From Phycomyces blakesleeanus NRRL 1555(-) (lineage: Eukaryota; Mucoromycota; Mucoromycetes; Mucorales; Phycomycetaceae), in assembly GCF_001638985.1 (NCBI RefSeq), contig NW_017265155.1, forward strand, positions 806,001-870,000: a DNA stretch of 64,000 bases, read 5' to 3'. The position numbers and the translations under genes are program-made. The stretch's first letter is position 1; each line of letters starts with the position of its first letter. Below, piece after piece: positions 12,901 through 24,750 of the stretch. The notes beneath the pieces are model-generated. The model saw only the letters and a program-made list of their open reading frames with translations. It searched no databases and was not told the DNA's origin.

Positions 12901-15900
12901 TCAAGGCAACTCTTCATGTGTCGGGCACTCAGCCAACTCCTCAGACAAGACACCAAAAGCAACAATTTCGGCGATCTCGGCCAGACACCTTGGGTAGTAC
13001 AGAAACATTATGGAATGAAAGCCGGCCAGTCCTTCAAATTCAAGTCAAGGCCGGTGGTTTGGATAGGCTATTGGATGGACTGTTTGAAGGTGTAGATACC
13101 TACGCAGATCTTGTGCGTGACCAGTGGCAATCTCTTTTGAAGCGTGAAGAAGATTACCAGCTGATGATGGACGAAGATGAATTCATTCGGGTATTCTTTG
13201 TTACATATCGTACCTTTGTGTCCTGTGTTCATCTGTTGGACCTTTTCCGTAAAAGATTCTCGATGGCAAAGATGGTCGGTTATCGTGTGCGCCACGAGAA
13301 AAAGAAAACTGCTCTTGAGACAGTGTTTATGCCGAATGAGGCTGAGGAGTGCGATTGGCAAAAAGTAGGAGAAGTCCAGTTGCGTATTCTTGATCTTTTG
13401 GTGTACTGGGTTGATGAGCATTTTTATGACTTTGTGGATGAAATCGAGATCTTACGCCACATTGCCCGGTTTCTCAAGACGGCTGAAGAAGCCTTGGATG
13501 AGTGGAGAGTGCCTTTGATGCAGGTCTCCAAACAGACACCCCGGGAGGAAGAGGCTCTTGCAATAGCGAGTAAGATCCAGGAGCGTATGGCCGAGCTCCG
13601 TACACTGTTTGTGCGCCGGTTCTTGTCACCTTGTTACGACCTCAAAGCGATTGTTCACGATACACAAGGAGGTCGCCATGTTGATGAGTTGTATCGGCAA
13701 CTGACGAATGGGATGACCCAAAGCTTCAGTACGACAGCCTACAAGTCGAAATCAGACCCCATTGTATTTTCGCTTACAATGAAACCAGATGGCCATCCGA
13801 ATGTCTGTGACGGTGCCGATCCTGCTGCCCTTTTGCTGCAAGCCGATCGCTCGGTCCGCCCATTTTTTGCATCAGTGACCCTCCAGGACTGGATCCAAAC
13901 CTTCGATGTCTTTGAGGCCCAGTCAACTGACATATATGCATGGCTTCCTGCACGAAAGGCCTCCCATACTTCACTGCTGTCGGCTGCTCTCTCGCCTGTC
14001 ACAGAGGCGCCCTCGGCCCAGCAGACGAGCTACAATATGGCGCCAGAGGACATAATCGTGTCCGATATTTTCACAGCAATTGAGGGAGCCCGACGATCTA
14101 TTGTGTCGCCTTCAGCATTTTCAGCCGATGATCTTTTGTTGGCCTTTCCGAGTTCTATTCAAAACCTGTACTGCATGCACTTTGTGATTCGCAGCTGGGT
14201 GATGTCTCAGATTGCCCAGCCCAACCTTGATCTCAAGACTCGGATTGATTACATTGATACCTTCTTGCGTGTTGCGACACTGAGTAAGCATGCAAATGAG
14301 ACTCGTATGATTTTCCCGGAGATCAAAGATCCAGCCGCAAGACGTGTTCCGGGGTTTGTTGAGTATGCGGTTGCCAGTGCCCTGGTGAGCCCGGAAGTGA
14401 GACTTTATTCACGAGCGTGGCAAGAGGTTGGACTCCGGCATGGACAAGGTTCGCTTGACACACTCGAAAGCATGTTGTGTTCTGTTCAAGAAAGTTTCCA
14501 ACCGCCCGTGGACGGACTGCTTGTGCCCAGTTTGGGGTGGATCTTTGAGAGGATGTTGGAACTTTGTGCGATGGTGCCAAACAAATACCGTCAGCGGGAG
14601 GAAATCATTTACTTTGACAAGCGACGCTATGTATTCCACTTTCTCAATATGCTGATGAACGCCCAGGTTGACCTTGAAATCACCAATGACCAGCCACTAC
14701 TCTCATTCCTTGTTGCGCCCAACCGAACCAAGCCATCTTGGCGCGAACTTAAAGAGAGTGCTCAGCGTGAAAACAAGGCTAGTGCGGCTAGTCGCAACTC
14801 TACTTACAAACACAACTTGCGATCTCTAGTGTTTGGCAAATCGGTTGGGGAGCAGCTAGAAAAACTCAGGCGAGACATCAAGGAGCGTGATCGGATGGAT
14901 AAGGAGTGCCGAGAGGTTCAACACAAACTTCAAAAAAAGCAAATGGAGCAACTAAGGCAAAGTGAGCGCCAAGGAAAACGTTCTGTAAAAGGCCAGTCTT
15001 CTCAGCCGCTTCAGGCTCTGCAACTGCAGCACCACAGTCAAATGATGCCCAAGATCAATTCGTTTCTGCGTGGCTTGCGGCCGCACTCTATGACCAGTGT
15101 CACCCTCGGTCTGTTTCCGACTGACTATGGCGACACCACCATGTTGTCTTTCATGACTACCAAGGCAGCAACTGTCATCAACCTAATTCACTCGACTGTC
15201 TCTGTTGCTAGTGCGTACACCAAGCGCGACTATGTTTTCCGGATTGTTACGGAAGAAGGTGGACAATATCTGTTTCAGGGAACAAATCGAGATGACATGC
15301 ACGACTGGATGAAGCAGATCAACAATGCTGCTCGTGAGGGTGCGGCTAAACGTCAGAGTGTGCTAGTAGCCGAGTCTCTGGATGACCAGACGAGTCAATG
15401 TCGAGTTGACATTGCAGGCAATTCGAATCGTCGTTCAGGCCATCTCCAATCTCGCTCGTCTGTATATGGAGTTGATCTTGCATTGCTGATGCGAGGGGAT
15501 CGCATTCCGTTGGTTATGGAAAAGTGTTTGAAAGAGATTGAGATGCGTGGACTGGAAGAGATTGGTATATATCGGGTCGCAGGCACTGGGTCGGTTGTTA
15601 CCAAGTTAAAGATGGCATTCAACACACAACTGGCGACTGTAAATCTCGGGGACCCTGCGTGGGCTGATATCAATGTTGTTGCTGATGCCCTGAAGCAATT
15701 CTTGCGCGAATTACCTGAGCCTCTTTTGACATGTAGTCTTTATGATGAATTTATCAATGCGTCTGGTAAATATACTCACTTTTATGTTTTATTCACAACA
15801 ACAAATGAGGATTTATGCCAATTATTTATTCTATTAACTTTTACTAATATATACAACCTCATTTACTCGCTCATTTATATGTGCGTGCGTGTGTGTTTTT

Positions 15901-16446
15901 GCCTGGGTGTATGTATGCGTATGATTTCTTTGCTTCTTTTTGTGCATTTTTTACCTTTAGCTTCTGAGAATCATGATGAGCGAGTCTACTTGATCCGGGA
16001 AACCATTCGTAAATTGCCACCTGCAAACTACATTGTTCTTAAACGTCTTATTGAGCATTTTGTCACGTAAGTTTTGAATAGGATTTTGATGTATATATAT
16101 ATATATAGTATAATGGACTAATAAGTAAATATAATAATAATTATAATTATAATTATATATCTTTTGTAGAGTGACAGATTTCGAGGTTGTGAACCACATG
16201 TATGCAACCAATCTGGCAATTGTGTTCGGTCCTACCCTTCTTCAGCCAGCTCCGGGTCCGGCTTCATTTGCCACAACGATGTCCAACTTGGGCCACCACC
16301 AAAACATTGTAAAATACCTTATTTTGAAGTACCATGATCTCTTTGACGTAGAATCCGAAGAGGCAGAGGCAGAGGCCAGCACAGACTTGGATGAGGCAGA
16401 CGAAAAGAAAGACTGTGATTCCCAATCAGAGACATTTACTCCATAA
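9909..16446 (+). CDS. BEM2: Bem2-like multidomain RhoGAP (PH, RasGEF-type, PH, RhoGAP)
   Basis: A very large protein of 2079 residues from three exons: 9909-15765, 15961-16066 and 16170-16446. Approximate domain order: Ser/Pro-rich N-terminus; PH-like (110-332, LKEGYLYKK to the ADQWIAAFKK helix); RasGEF N-terminal module (about 384-480); CDC25/RasGEF-like helical region (about 536-700); disordered linker; a second RasGEF N-terminal-like module (about 1050-1180, DRLLDGLFEGVDTYADL); a second GEF-like helical region (about 1377-1660); PH (about 1717-1810); RhoGAP (about 1853-2055). The RhoGAP domain keeps the arginine-finger motif EEIGIYRVAG, and the fold continues across both introns. Architecture and length match yeast Bem2, a GAP for Rho1/Cdc42 in bud emergence and wall integrity. 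The GEF-like parts may be non-catalytic. The acidic tail (EEAEAEASTDLDEADEKKD) is poorly conserved. Confidence 0.9.
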
Positions 16447-19032
16447 GAAACATAATGGGGAAAAAAGGGAAAACCAAAAAGACAACCAAAAAAAACAGCC
16501 AACCAACAAACCAGCAAATCAAACAAATTACATTACATTCTATTACATTACTATTATTATTTTACTTTATCTTTTAACAATTTCCACTCACTCACTCACT
16601 CACTCACTCACTCACTCATTTGCACTCACTCACACTCACACAAGGATATTTGATTTATATATATATATATAATCTTGTCTTTCTAATGGCTGGTCCAAAT
16701 TCTCATCTTTCTCTCTATATATATATATATATACATACATATTTATACACAAATGAAATACATTAATGTAAAAAAAAATGTAATTTGAAAGGGATTTACA
16801 AATATGGATTTTTGTGAATGAAACAAACAAAACAAAACAAAAAAAAGCTCATTTGGCTATTGATAATTTGACAGGCTATTTTAAACATTAAGAAATAAAT
16901 ACCTCAATAAAATAAAATAAAATAAAATAAAATAAAATAAAATAAAACTATAAAAATCTTATTAGTATTATTATTAGTTGGTTACAAAAGAAAATAAAGA
17001 TATATAATTTCCTTATCTTACTATCTCTAAACTTATAAGATCCTATTCAACCTTTTATTTATATATTGTTCTTGACTTCTTTACCCCAATTTTCAATTGA
17101 AATTCCCTTGGCCCTTCTTTAGATGTACAAATGAGTAGTATAAACTTAAAGAGTTCTATAGATAGACGTCTAGACAATATCGAGAAAATGAATCGTTAAA
17201 TAGGTATAAATTTATATCTACATTTACATTTGCATCTATGTACATCTACATAAATTTTTATATTACTATTGCGCCACCTCTTCCTGGTTCTTGGTTGTAC
17301 CTAAAATATATATATACGTGTGTGTGTGTGTGTAATTGAGCTTGGATTGGTCTGTGTCACTCTGTAAAGAGAATAGCTTGAATTTATTTATTTGGTCTCT
17401 GTATAATGTATGTGTAGAGCACAGCCAGAATTGATTTAAGAGGGGGGACCCAGGCAGAAATAGATACACACAATATTTTTAATCTATAATACTATTTTAT
17501 TTTCTTTTATTCACTCACCCACTCATTCAGTCACTCGTTTAATAACTCGATAGTTATATCAATAGAAAGATCTTGATCTTGATTTTGGTATATATATATA
17601 TTAGTAGTAATTTGTAATATTAATATTGGTCAATTTTCTTACATATTGATCGACCAATCATTCAAATCAAATCGAATCAAATCAATTAATCAAACAAGCA
17701 AGCAAGCAGGCACTTGCTCATTCAATCGCTCCTACAGTCAGTTAACCAGTAATATCAAGGGCAATTGTATAAACTTGTAGATATTTGGTCTGGTTGTTTG
17801 TCTAGCTATTACTGCTATTAGTATTAATATTCAATTAGAAGAAACCAGGTTGTTGTTATTCTGTAATTGAATGTTATAATAATTATTGTCTAAATGGCTT
17901 TTCTCGGCCCTATTTTTTTTGAGAAGATCATGTTTTTTTTTGCGCATCATCTCCGTCTTAATGTCATTAATTATTTTATATATATACATTATTTTATTTA
18001 TTGGGCTGATAATATGAATAAGAATAAGAATCAGAATAATATTAACAAGTGCAGATTTTAATTATTATTTTCTGGTACAAAATATTCTACCAGTAAATCA
18101 ACACAATAAAATGAAAAGTAATAATAATTGTAGTCGTGTTCACGCTGTTTATATCTGTATGTAAAGGAGCTAGAAGGGAAAATACGTGTAAGAGATATAA
18201 AGAAAGAAAATGAGGAGCAATGCAAGTAAGGCAAGGTAATATACTACAGGCCAAGTCAAGCCAAGACAAGGCAAGAGAAGGAGACAGAGAAATATAGCAT
18301 ATGTATATAAAAGAAGGGGAGGTATTGGGGGGCTAAGAAATAAAGTAATATAGATTATATGCAAGTGTATATATCTAATTATATATATATAGATTTGTAT
18401 ACATATTTACGCACCAAAAAAAAAACAAAAATAAAGGACTACAAGAGTTCTGTTCTAGAACACACCCGGCAATGCTGAGATCAGATTGGCAAAGCAGAGC
18501 AGGGTCCGGTCCTTAGTCTACGCGTTTGATGAACGCCATTCTGACATTAATGGTTATTATTGTGATTGTGATTATTAGAATTATTGTGATTATTGAACAG
18601 TCAGAAAAGCAGTAGTCCCATCGCGACGCCAATCTATATATCGGCTCAATTAACCTACTGTGCCTTTAATTTGTGTTTTTATTTTTTATGTAAGTATAAA
18701 TATATAAATATAAATATATATATAAATATATATATACATTATACTATATTATACTATATTATTGTATATTAGTATATATTATTATTATTATTATTAATAT
18801 TAATGTTATTATTTTAATTATCTTTTTCTTTTCTCTTTATTTATTTATTTATTTTTTTAACTTGACAAATTTTTCGACTTCTTCTTCTTCCTCTTCTTAC
18901 TCTTCTTTATCCTGTATTTTTTTTTTCTCTCTCTTTAAATACAAAATACCATATAATACCATATAATACTATACAATACTACACAATATAATATAGTATA
19001 TTTTCCCTTATATCTTTATTTATTTTGCACAA
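16447..19032. other. Long AT-rich spacer with many microsatellites
   Basis: No gene model could be supported over 2.6 kb. Simple repeats include ACTC (about 16586-16618), TA runs, AAAAT/AAATA pentamers (about 16908-16946), TG (about 17319-17332), ATT (about 18779-18797) and TTTA. Two patches near 18441-18545 and 18601-18650 are clearly more GC-rich than their surroundings and are described separately. The end before the SWIRM gene is a pyrimidine-rich stretch (CTT/TCTC, about 18875-18938) followed by ACTATAC-type repeats, likely promoter and 5' UTR. Confidence 0.7.
18441..18545. promoter_or_regulatory. GC-richer island with heat-shock-element-like palindrome
   Basis: A block of ordinary base composition inside extremely AT-rich spacer. 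It begins with the perfect palindrome GTTCTAGAAC (18452-18461), preceded two bases earlier by another TTC, so the order is TTC-nn-TTC-nn-GAA, which resembles heat shock factor binding units. The rest has no repeats and no long open frame. It could be an upstream control element of the SWIRM gene (about 500 bases downstream), an untranslated exon, or a small non-coding RNA. Confidence 0.35.
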
Positions 19033-20376
19033 ATGGATTTTAACACCATATTTCACCCAACAGATCTGGTTAACCTTGAAAAGATATCTTGTCAACCAGA
19101 ATCCCCAATACAGGATGCTATCTTGTCGCCGCCAATAACTCCAAAGGTTCGGGCGCAATTCCCGTCCCCACCCTGGTCGTTTGGTAGTGCTGCTGAGCCA
19201 GGAAAGCTTATTTCCTCAACATTGGATCCGTCCAAGGCTATGAATTCGTCTCGCAGAAAATCCAGCGCCTATCTCTACAGACGCAAACACCGTACTCCAT
19301 CAGTTGGTGGCAGTAGCGATTGTGACCAAGATATCACCTTTATCTTTCCTCCCCTTGTTTCGCCTCTAATGGCCTGTCAATCAAAAGATTACCGTCCACT
19401 GAATTCATCCCAATCCTCACAAATATCACAGATATCAGTGCCGCAACAAGAACAAACAATAATTCAAAATGATTCGATTGAAAAGGATGAATTGATGTCT
19501 GTAAAGAGACGCAGCTGCCCAATCGTTCGACGATCGCCGTCAATCACTCGCGAAGGTTCATTTGGCATGGATATGTCTGACATGTGCAGACCTAATTCTT
19601 ATAGGAGATCGTCTGATATTTCTCATGATCATTATAACCACAATCTCCAGAACACCCAACACAACCAACACAGCCAGCACAGCAATTTTCTCCCCCAGCG
19701 CACGCCATATTCAAAACAAAAAAAATGTGCAATCAAGCCACAAGAGCCGCCACTACCACTACAAGTTGAAGAACATGTGATTACATCTACACCAATTGTT
19801 GCCAAACCAGTCAAAACTTCATGTTCTGTTAAACCCGAACGCTACATTAAAAAGAAAGCCAAGACGGATGCAGCGGTTGCATATGATCAGGTTGACATTC
19901 ATCTAGAGGACACAAGCGCTTATGAACCCGAGTGGATCCCTAGTCTAGACGTATTTGATCGAACCGCTCATGTTCGAGTAGTTTGGAAAGGTAGGATCAA
20001 TAAAGACCCTTTTTCTTTCTTTCTTTCTTTCTTTACTTTTACTATCATTTGTACCTTTCAATTGAATTTCTCTAAATTGAAATCTAAATCACAATCTATT
20101 GATATAGGATCACCCGTATCTCTTGTTGGATTAGCACACTACGAATTACTTCATCCTGGAGAGGTTCATATTGCATCTACCTTGAGACTCACGCCAGAAC
20201 AGTATCTAAAATGTAAGCGCGTGCTTGTACTCGGGGCTCAAGAGGCTAGCAAGGAACATGTGCCATTTCGTAAATCTGATGCTCAACGGGTATGCCGTAT
20301 CGATGTCAACAAAGCAAGTACACTTTGGAGTGTATTTGGTCGACTAGGATGGTTAGGTGGCAAATGGCCAAATTAA
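19033..20376 (+). CDS. SWIRM-domain protein (Fun19/Laf-like)
   Basis: Two exons, 19033-19990 and 20108-20376, give 408 residues. The first ~290 residues are Ser/Asn/Gln-rich and disordered, with short basic patches (SRRKSSAYLYRRKHR, VKRRSCPIVRRSPS). The C-terminus is a SWIRM domain, a small helical fold found in chromatin regulators, with LTPEQYLKCKRVLVLGA, FRKSDAQRVCRIDVNKASTLW and FGRLGWL. This layout (long disordered N-terminus, one C-terminal SWIRM ending at the stop) matches yeast Fun19/YOR338W and fission yeast Laf proteins, the latter associated with histone deacetylase complexes. The 117-base intron is a multiple of three and has no in-frame stop, so a retained form would still be translated (see findings). 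Chromatin role is inferred from family. Confidence 0.85.
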   Translation: MDFNTIFHPTDLVNLEKISCQPESPIQDAILSPPITPKVRAQFPSPPWSFGSAAEPGKLISSTLDPSKAMNSSRRKSSAYLYRRKHRTPSVGGSSDCDQDITFIFPPLVSPLMACQSKDYRPLNSSQSSQISQISVPQQEQTIIQNDSIEKDELMSVKRRSCPIVRRSPSITREGSFGMDMSDMCRPNSYRRSSDISHDHYNHNLQNTQHNQHSQHSNFLPQRTPYSKQKKCAIKPQEPPLPLQVEEHVITSTPIVAKPVKTSCSVKPERYIKKKAKTDAAVAYDQVDIHLEDTSAYEPEWIPSLDVFDRTAHVRVVWKGRINKDPFSFFLSFFTFTIICTFQLNFSKLKSKSQSIDIGSPVSLVGLAHYELLHPGEVHIASTLRLTPEQYLKCKRVLVLGAQEASKEHVPFRKSDAQRVCRIDVNKASTLWSVFGRLGWLGGKWPN

Positions 20377-20455
20377 ACCAAAACCAAAACCAAAACCCAA
20401 AACCCAAAACCCAAAAACCAAAAACCAAAACCAAACCAAACCAAACCAAACCAAA
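20376..20455 (+). repeat. C-rich CCAAAA/CCCAAAA tandem tract
   Basis: Immediately after the SWIRM stop codon lie about 80 bases of CCAAAA, CCCAAAA, CCAAAAA and CCAAA units with no other bases. On the minus strand this is GGTTTT/GGGTTTT, so it resembles an interstitial telomere-like repeat and could form G-quadruplexes. On the plus strand it would lie in the 3' UTR of the SWIRM transcript. Confidence 0.85.
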
Positions 20456-21246
20456 TATATATATGTATATATGTATATATATATATATATGTATATCAAA
20501 TCATTACTATGTTTTGATTTCTACTTCTTTATGCCTTATTATATATTATTCTTATTCTTATTCTTCTTTTTCGTTCTACACACACGCACACATACACGTA
20601 CACAACATCTATACATAACATATATGCACAATCACAATCACAATCACAATCACAATTACAATTACAGTTATATACACACACACACACGCACCCATACAAA
20701 CCATATATATATATATATATCTCCCCCCAAAAAAAAAGAGAAAAAAAAGAAAAACTCCTTTGTAATATTTGCTGTATTGTTTTTTCATTGCTAATTTCCT
20801 TTCTTGCTTGTAAAGGCAATTTAAAATGCTGCGTTGATGTGTTCACTCCAATATCCATTATTCTACCGTGTTACATGTAATTGAAATAGATAATTATCTG
20901 TACTTCCCAAAAAATAATACCAATACCAATACCAATAATAATAATAATAATATTAATATTAATATTTTCCTACAATTGATCTCTACATAATAATTATATA
21001 ATTGCTTTTAAAAGAATGAAAAATAAAAAGAGAGAAATGAAGAAAAGTCTAAACTAGATCTAATTAAACACACATATATATATTTCTTATATATCTTGTG
21101 TATTTCTCGGTAAGAATTCCAATACGTCACTTTTTTCTTTAAAAAAAAAAGAATATTGGTTTCATAAAATATTAATAGTAATAAAAATATTATTATTTAG
21201 ATGGCTAGCTGGTTAGCCTATTAGGTTATTAGCTGGTTGCCCTAGT

Positions 21247-21284
<38 letters not shown>

Positions 21285-23184
21285 ATATAATCTTTTTTAT
21301 CTTCTTGGTCGGTTAGTCAAAAAGAGAGCCAGACAAGGTAGTACACAGCCACTTTACTGTCGATCACACAAATATGAACCAAAAAGATCTGCCTCTGAAA
21401 ATTAAAATAATTAGAAATTTCAAAAGGAATTTGTATTCTTATTTTATTTTATATTATATTATATTATATTATACAAGGAACTGTCAGCAAGAAATTGAAA
21501 TAATTTATTAGGTCATTAGCTTTATGTATAGAGATACAAGCATGTATCATATGAGTATATAGAGCAAAGGGATATAAAGAAGAAGAAAGAAAAAAAAGGA
21601 AAAAAGGGCATTTAGTGGGAATGGGTAAATGAGTGCGTTGGTAAAATAATATATACATTATAATGCAATAGATTTGTGCAATTTACGGACAATCAATCAA
21701 AGGTAATCAATCTACCAAGAAGTCTTGTTTTGCCCCCGAAACACAGAATATCTTTAATACTGTTAAAATCTTCAAAGTATCTTGTGAGAATTTGTGTATT
21801 GTGTATAATGAGGTTTCTGTAGCATATATGTGTATCACCTTTATATAAATAAATATATATACATATTATATCAACCCGATTTTCTGTTTCCCTTTTATAT
21901 TTATATATATTCTTGACCCATGCTCACCAAGGAAATTGTAAATATTTAAAACAAGGTAATACTTTAATGTGGAATCGGGTTTTTATTGCCAATTATACCG
22001 AAAGCATTCTGTCATTTTAGCTTGTTAGTATTAGATTTTCTTGATCTAGAAATAATAATAATAATAATAAAAAGGAATTCTAATGTTTCAAATAACCAAA
22101 TAGAAAAAGAAGATTCTTTACACATTATTAGTATTAGTATTAGTATTAGTATTTGTTTGTTTTATTCTTTTTTGGCACAACTTGGAAAAGATAAGCCCAT
22201 TTTTATATTAATGAATATATCTGTCTTTGGTCACAATTACACAATCTTTAATTTTTAGCATGATTATTACTTGTTACTTAATATTCTTTAAATGAAAATA
22301 GAGAGAGAAAATGAGAAGGTGGGGCTTAATTGTGTTTTTGCTTCAATTAGAAAGTAATGATAATTATTAAAGTATATGGGTGTATTAATTAATACCTTGC
22401 AATTTACTTTCCTTTTGTTACCTAATTCAAAATTACCAAATATAAATATATATATATATATGTATGTAATCTTTATACACATACAACGTATATCAACCTC
22501 TGATATATATATATATATATATAACTAAACACAACAACGTCATTTATGCTCATGTAAGCTATCAAAGCAAATTCATTAGTATGTCACAAACTTATATTTT
22601 ACTTTTGTAATGTTCAGTTAATTACATGAGCAATTTTCTATTGTTTATTCATTTGACTATACTACATATTTTCACCCAATTTAAACCAATTAATGTAAAT
22701 ATAAGAGAAAATCAACAAAAGCATCAAATAAACTTCATTAATTCACACACAGTCAGCCAGTCAGAATATTCTTCCCATTTGAAAGAGAAGAAGAAAAAAA
22801 AAAGTTCATTTTCTTTTATACAAATTGAACATCACAGTCTTCTAAGAGACAAAATTACGAAATGGAGAAAGAAAGTAAAAAGAGAATTTGAAATTAAAGA
22901 AGTCGAGGAAGAATATATAGATAAATAGATAGAAAGCAGACGAACAGCATAGAATACCACTCTGGACCAACTTATAAGAATAATTTTTATATGATTATAT
23001 ATGCGTGTGTATTCTTTCTACTTGATGTAACAAAAAGCGCATTTCTTCGTTCGATTTTTGATTTTGCAAAGATTTCTTTCCCCATTTTTCTATCTATATA
23101 TCTATTTTCTCTCTCTCTCTCTTTCTCTCTTTCTCTCAACAACTTTGTCTTTTTCTCCTTCTTATTATTATTATTATTATCCAT
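20456..23184. other. AT-rich spacer between convergent genes
   Basis: About 2.7 kb without a supportable gene, between the SWIRM gene (plus) and the complex I gene (minus). It is dominated by simple repeats: TA runs (about 20460-20495, 20704-20720, 21250-21284, 22502-22522), ACAATC (about 20626-20660), CAATAC/AAT (about 20910-20950), ATTAT (about 21440-21470), TAGTAT (about 22125-22155) and a CT run (about 23106-23137). Open frames here consist of repeat-encoded residues. Polyadenylation of both neighbours should lie near the two ends. Confidence 0.7.
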
Positions 23185-24474
23185 TTACAAATCAGAACGG
23201 ACGCCAAAGCCAGGACCATAGGGCTCCTCGTTCAAGGTGGTGTAGACACCAGGAGCGAACTCACAAGTGTGGCGACCAGACTGAGGGCCAGGTGTGACTG
23301 GCTTTCCGGACTGCAAGTTCTCAACCAACTTCTTGGTAGTCTCGGGTGTAAGATCCTCCTAATAAAGACATAAGAGATAATTTGTTTAATACCCACACAC
23401 ATATACACAAACACAAAAATACACAGACACACTCCTTCACATATCCATTCAATCACATGCATATACACACTCACACACACACACGCACACATTCCTTCAC
23501 ACATTCACTCACACGCACTCACTCACTCACTCATACTAAATTTACGTGTATATTCCGTTAACTTTCATAATTTAAATTCTCAGCTTACATAGTAATCATC
23601 GTTAATGGCCATGACAGGAGCATTGACACAGGCACCAGCGCACTCAACCTCAACAAGTGTGAAAAGACCGTCCTTTGTGGTCTGGCCAGGCTTAATGTTG
23701 AGTTCCTCAGTCAAGGTGTTCAGAATCTTTGTAGATCCACATCCACCCAATTGGCAAGGAGTAGTGGTGCAGACCTGAAGGAAGTACTTTCCGACGGGTT
23801 CTCTATATTTCTTGCATAAGAATAACCATTGTCGTTGTCGTTGTCGTCGTTGTTGTTGTTTTTTTTTTTGTTTTTTTGTTTTACCTGTTGTACATTGTGT
23901 AAAAAGTAGCGACTTCATAAACACGCATGGGAGGAACCTCAGTCAAACGAGCGACCTCATTCATAACCGAGAGAGAAGTAAAGCCATGCTGTCTTTGTCC
24001 AAGATCCAGAAGAGGCATGATAGCACCCTTCTTGTACTGAGGAGGATACTTTTTGAAAATCTCCTCTACCTTTTTCTTGTTCTCGGGGCTGAATTCAAAA
24101 GGAATCTTGGCATTGTTCTTGGGTGTGTCGCGATGCTATTTTGTTTTGTTTTGTTTTGTTTTGGATTTATGTAAAGATGAGAAAGTTTTGGTCTATAGAA
24201 AAATGAATTCCCAGTTTTGCAACAAAAGAAAGAAAGAAACTGTAATAATAAAAATAGTACTGATACTGATACTAATACTGATACTGATAGTCATAGTAAT
24301 AAAGATAATTTTTTTTTCAAGAAAACAAAAAAAAACAAGGAGCCGATATTCTACCACAAACAATGCGTCGGAAAGAACTGCAGGAGACGAATGGATAGTG
24401 CGTCTGGTTACGGTCTGTCTGGCCAATGGAGAGGTCTTTGCAGCCAATCGAACGAAGGAACGAACGGTGTTCAT
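23185..24474 (-). CDS. NUO24: NADH:ubiquinone oxidoreductase 24 kDa subunit
   Basis: Complex I peripheral-arm subunit (NDUFV2/NuoE family) that holds the N1a [2Fe-2S] cluster in the mitochondrial matrix. Four exons on the minus strand: 24474-24355, 24135-23885, 23802-23589 and 23358-23185, giving 252 residues. The N-terminus [20 protein letters not shown] is a clear import presequence. The thioredoxin-like domain has [25 protein letters not shown], and the cluster cysteines in CTTTPC (135 and 140) and ECAGAC (178 and 182). The C-terminus ends ...[11 protein letters not shown], as in homologues. All introns are GT-AG. Presence of this gene indicates a fungus with canonical complex I. Convergent with the SWIRM gene across a long spacer. 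Confidence 0.96.
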
Positions 24475-24689
24475 TTTCTTTAATTTTTTTATGTTTTTTG
24501 TGTGTTTATATAAAGAGAAGGGGGGTGGTAGTTAATGACTCAAAAAAAAAAGAAGAAAAGAAAATGTAGGTGGCAGAGGAAAATGCACACAAAACTTCTT
24601 TTTTTTTTTGGAAATGGAGTTCAGTTGCGGATGCTTTTTTCCTCAGGGAAGGGGCAGGTCAATTTGTTTACCTTGCAATTCGATTGATT

Positions 24690-24750
24690 GGAGCTAGACG
24701 TCAGCCTCACGTGATAAGCTTATACGTCACTTCGTTAGTGACGCAGAGCT
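24690..24750. promoter_or_regulatory. Cluster of CRE-like and E-box motifs upstream of NUO24
   Basis: About 220-270 bases upstream of the NUO24 start codon, a 50-base stretch contains GACGTCA (24697-24703), CACGTG (24708-24713), ACGTCA (24724-24729) and GTGACG (24738-24743). These are binding sites of the kind used by bZIP (CRE) and bHLH factors. The density in otherwise AT-rich DNA suggests a real control region for the complex I gene, but no binding is shown by sequence alone. Confidence 0.45.

Noticed and set aside
20357..20794. 145-codon plus-strand frame after the SWIRM gene
   Set aside because: Encoded almost wholly by CCAAAA, TA, CA and CAATCA repeats; low-complexity translation.
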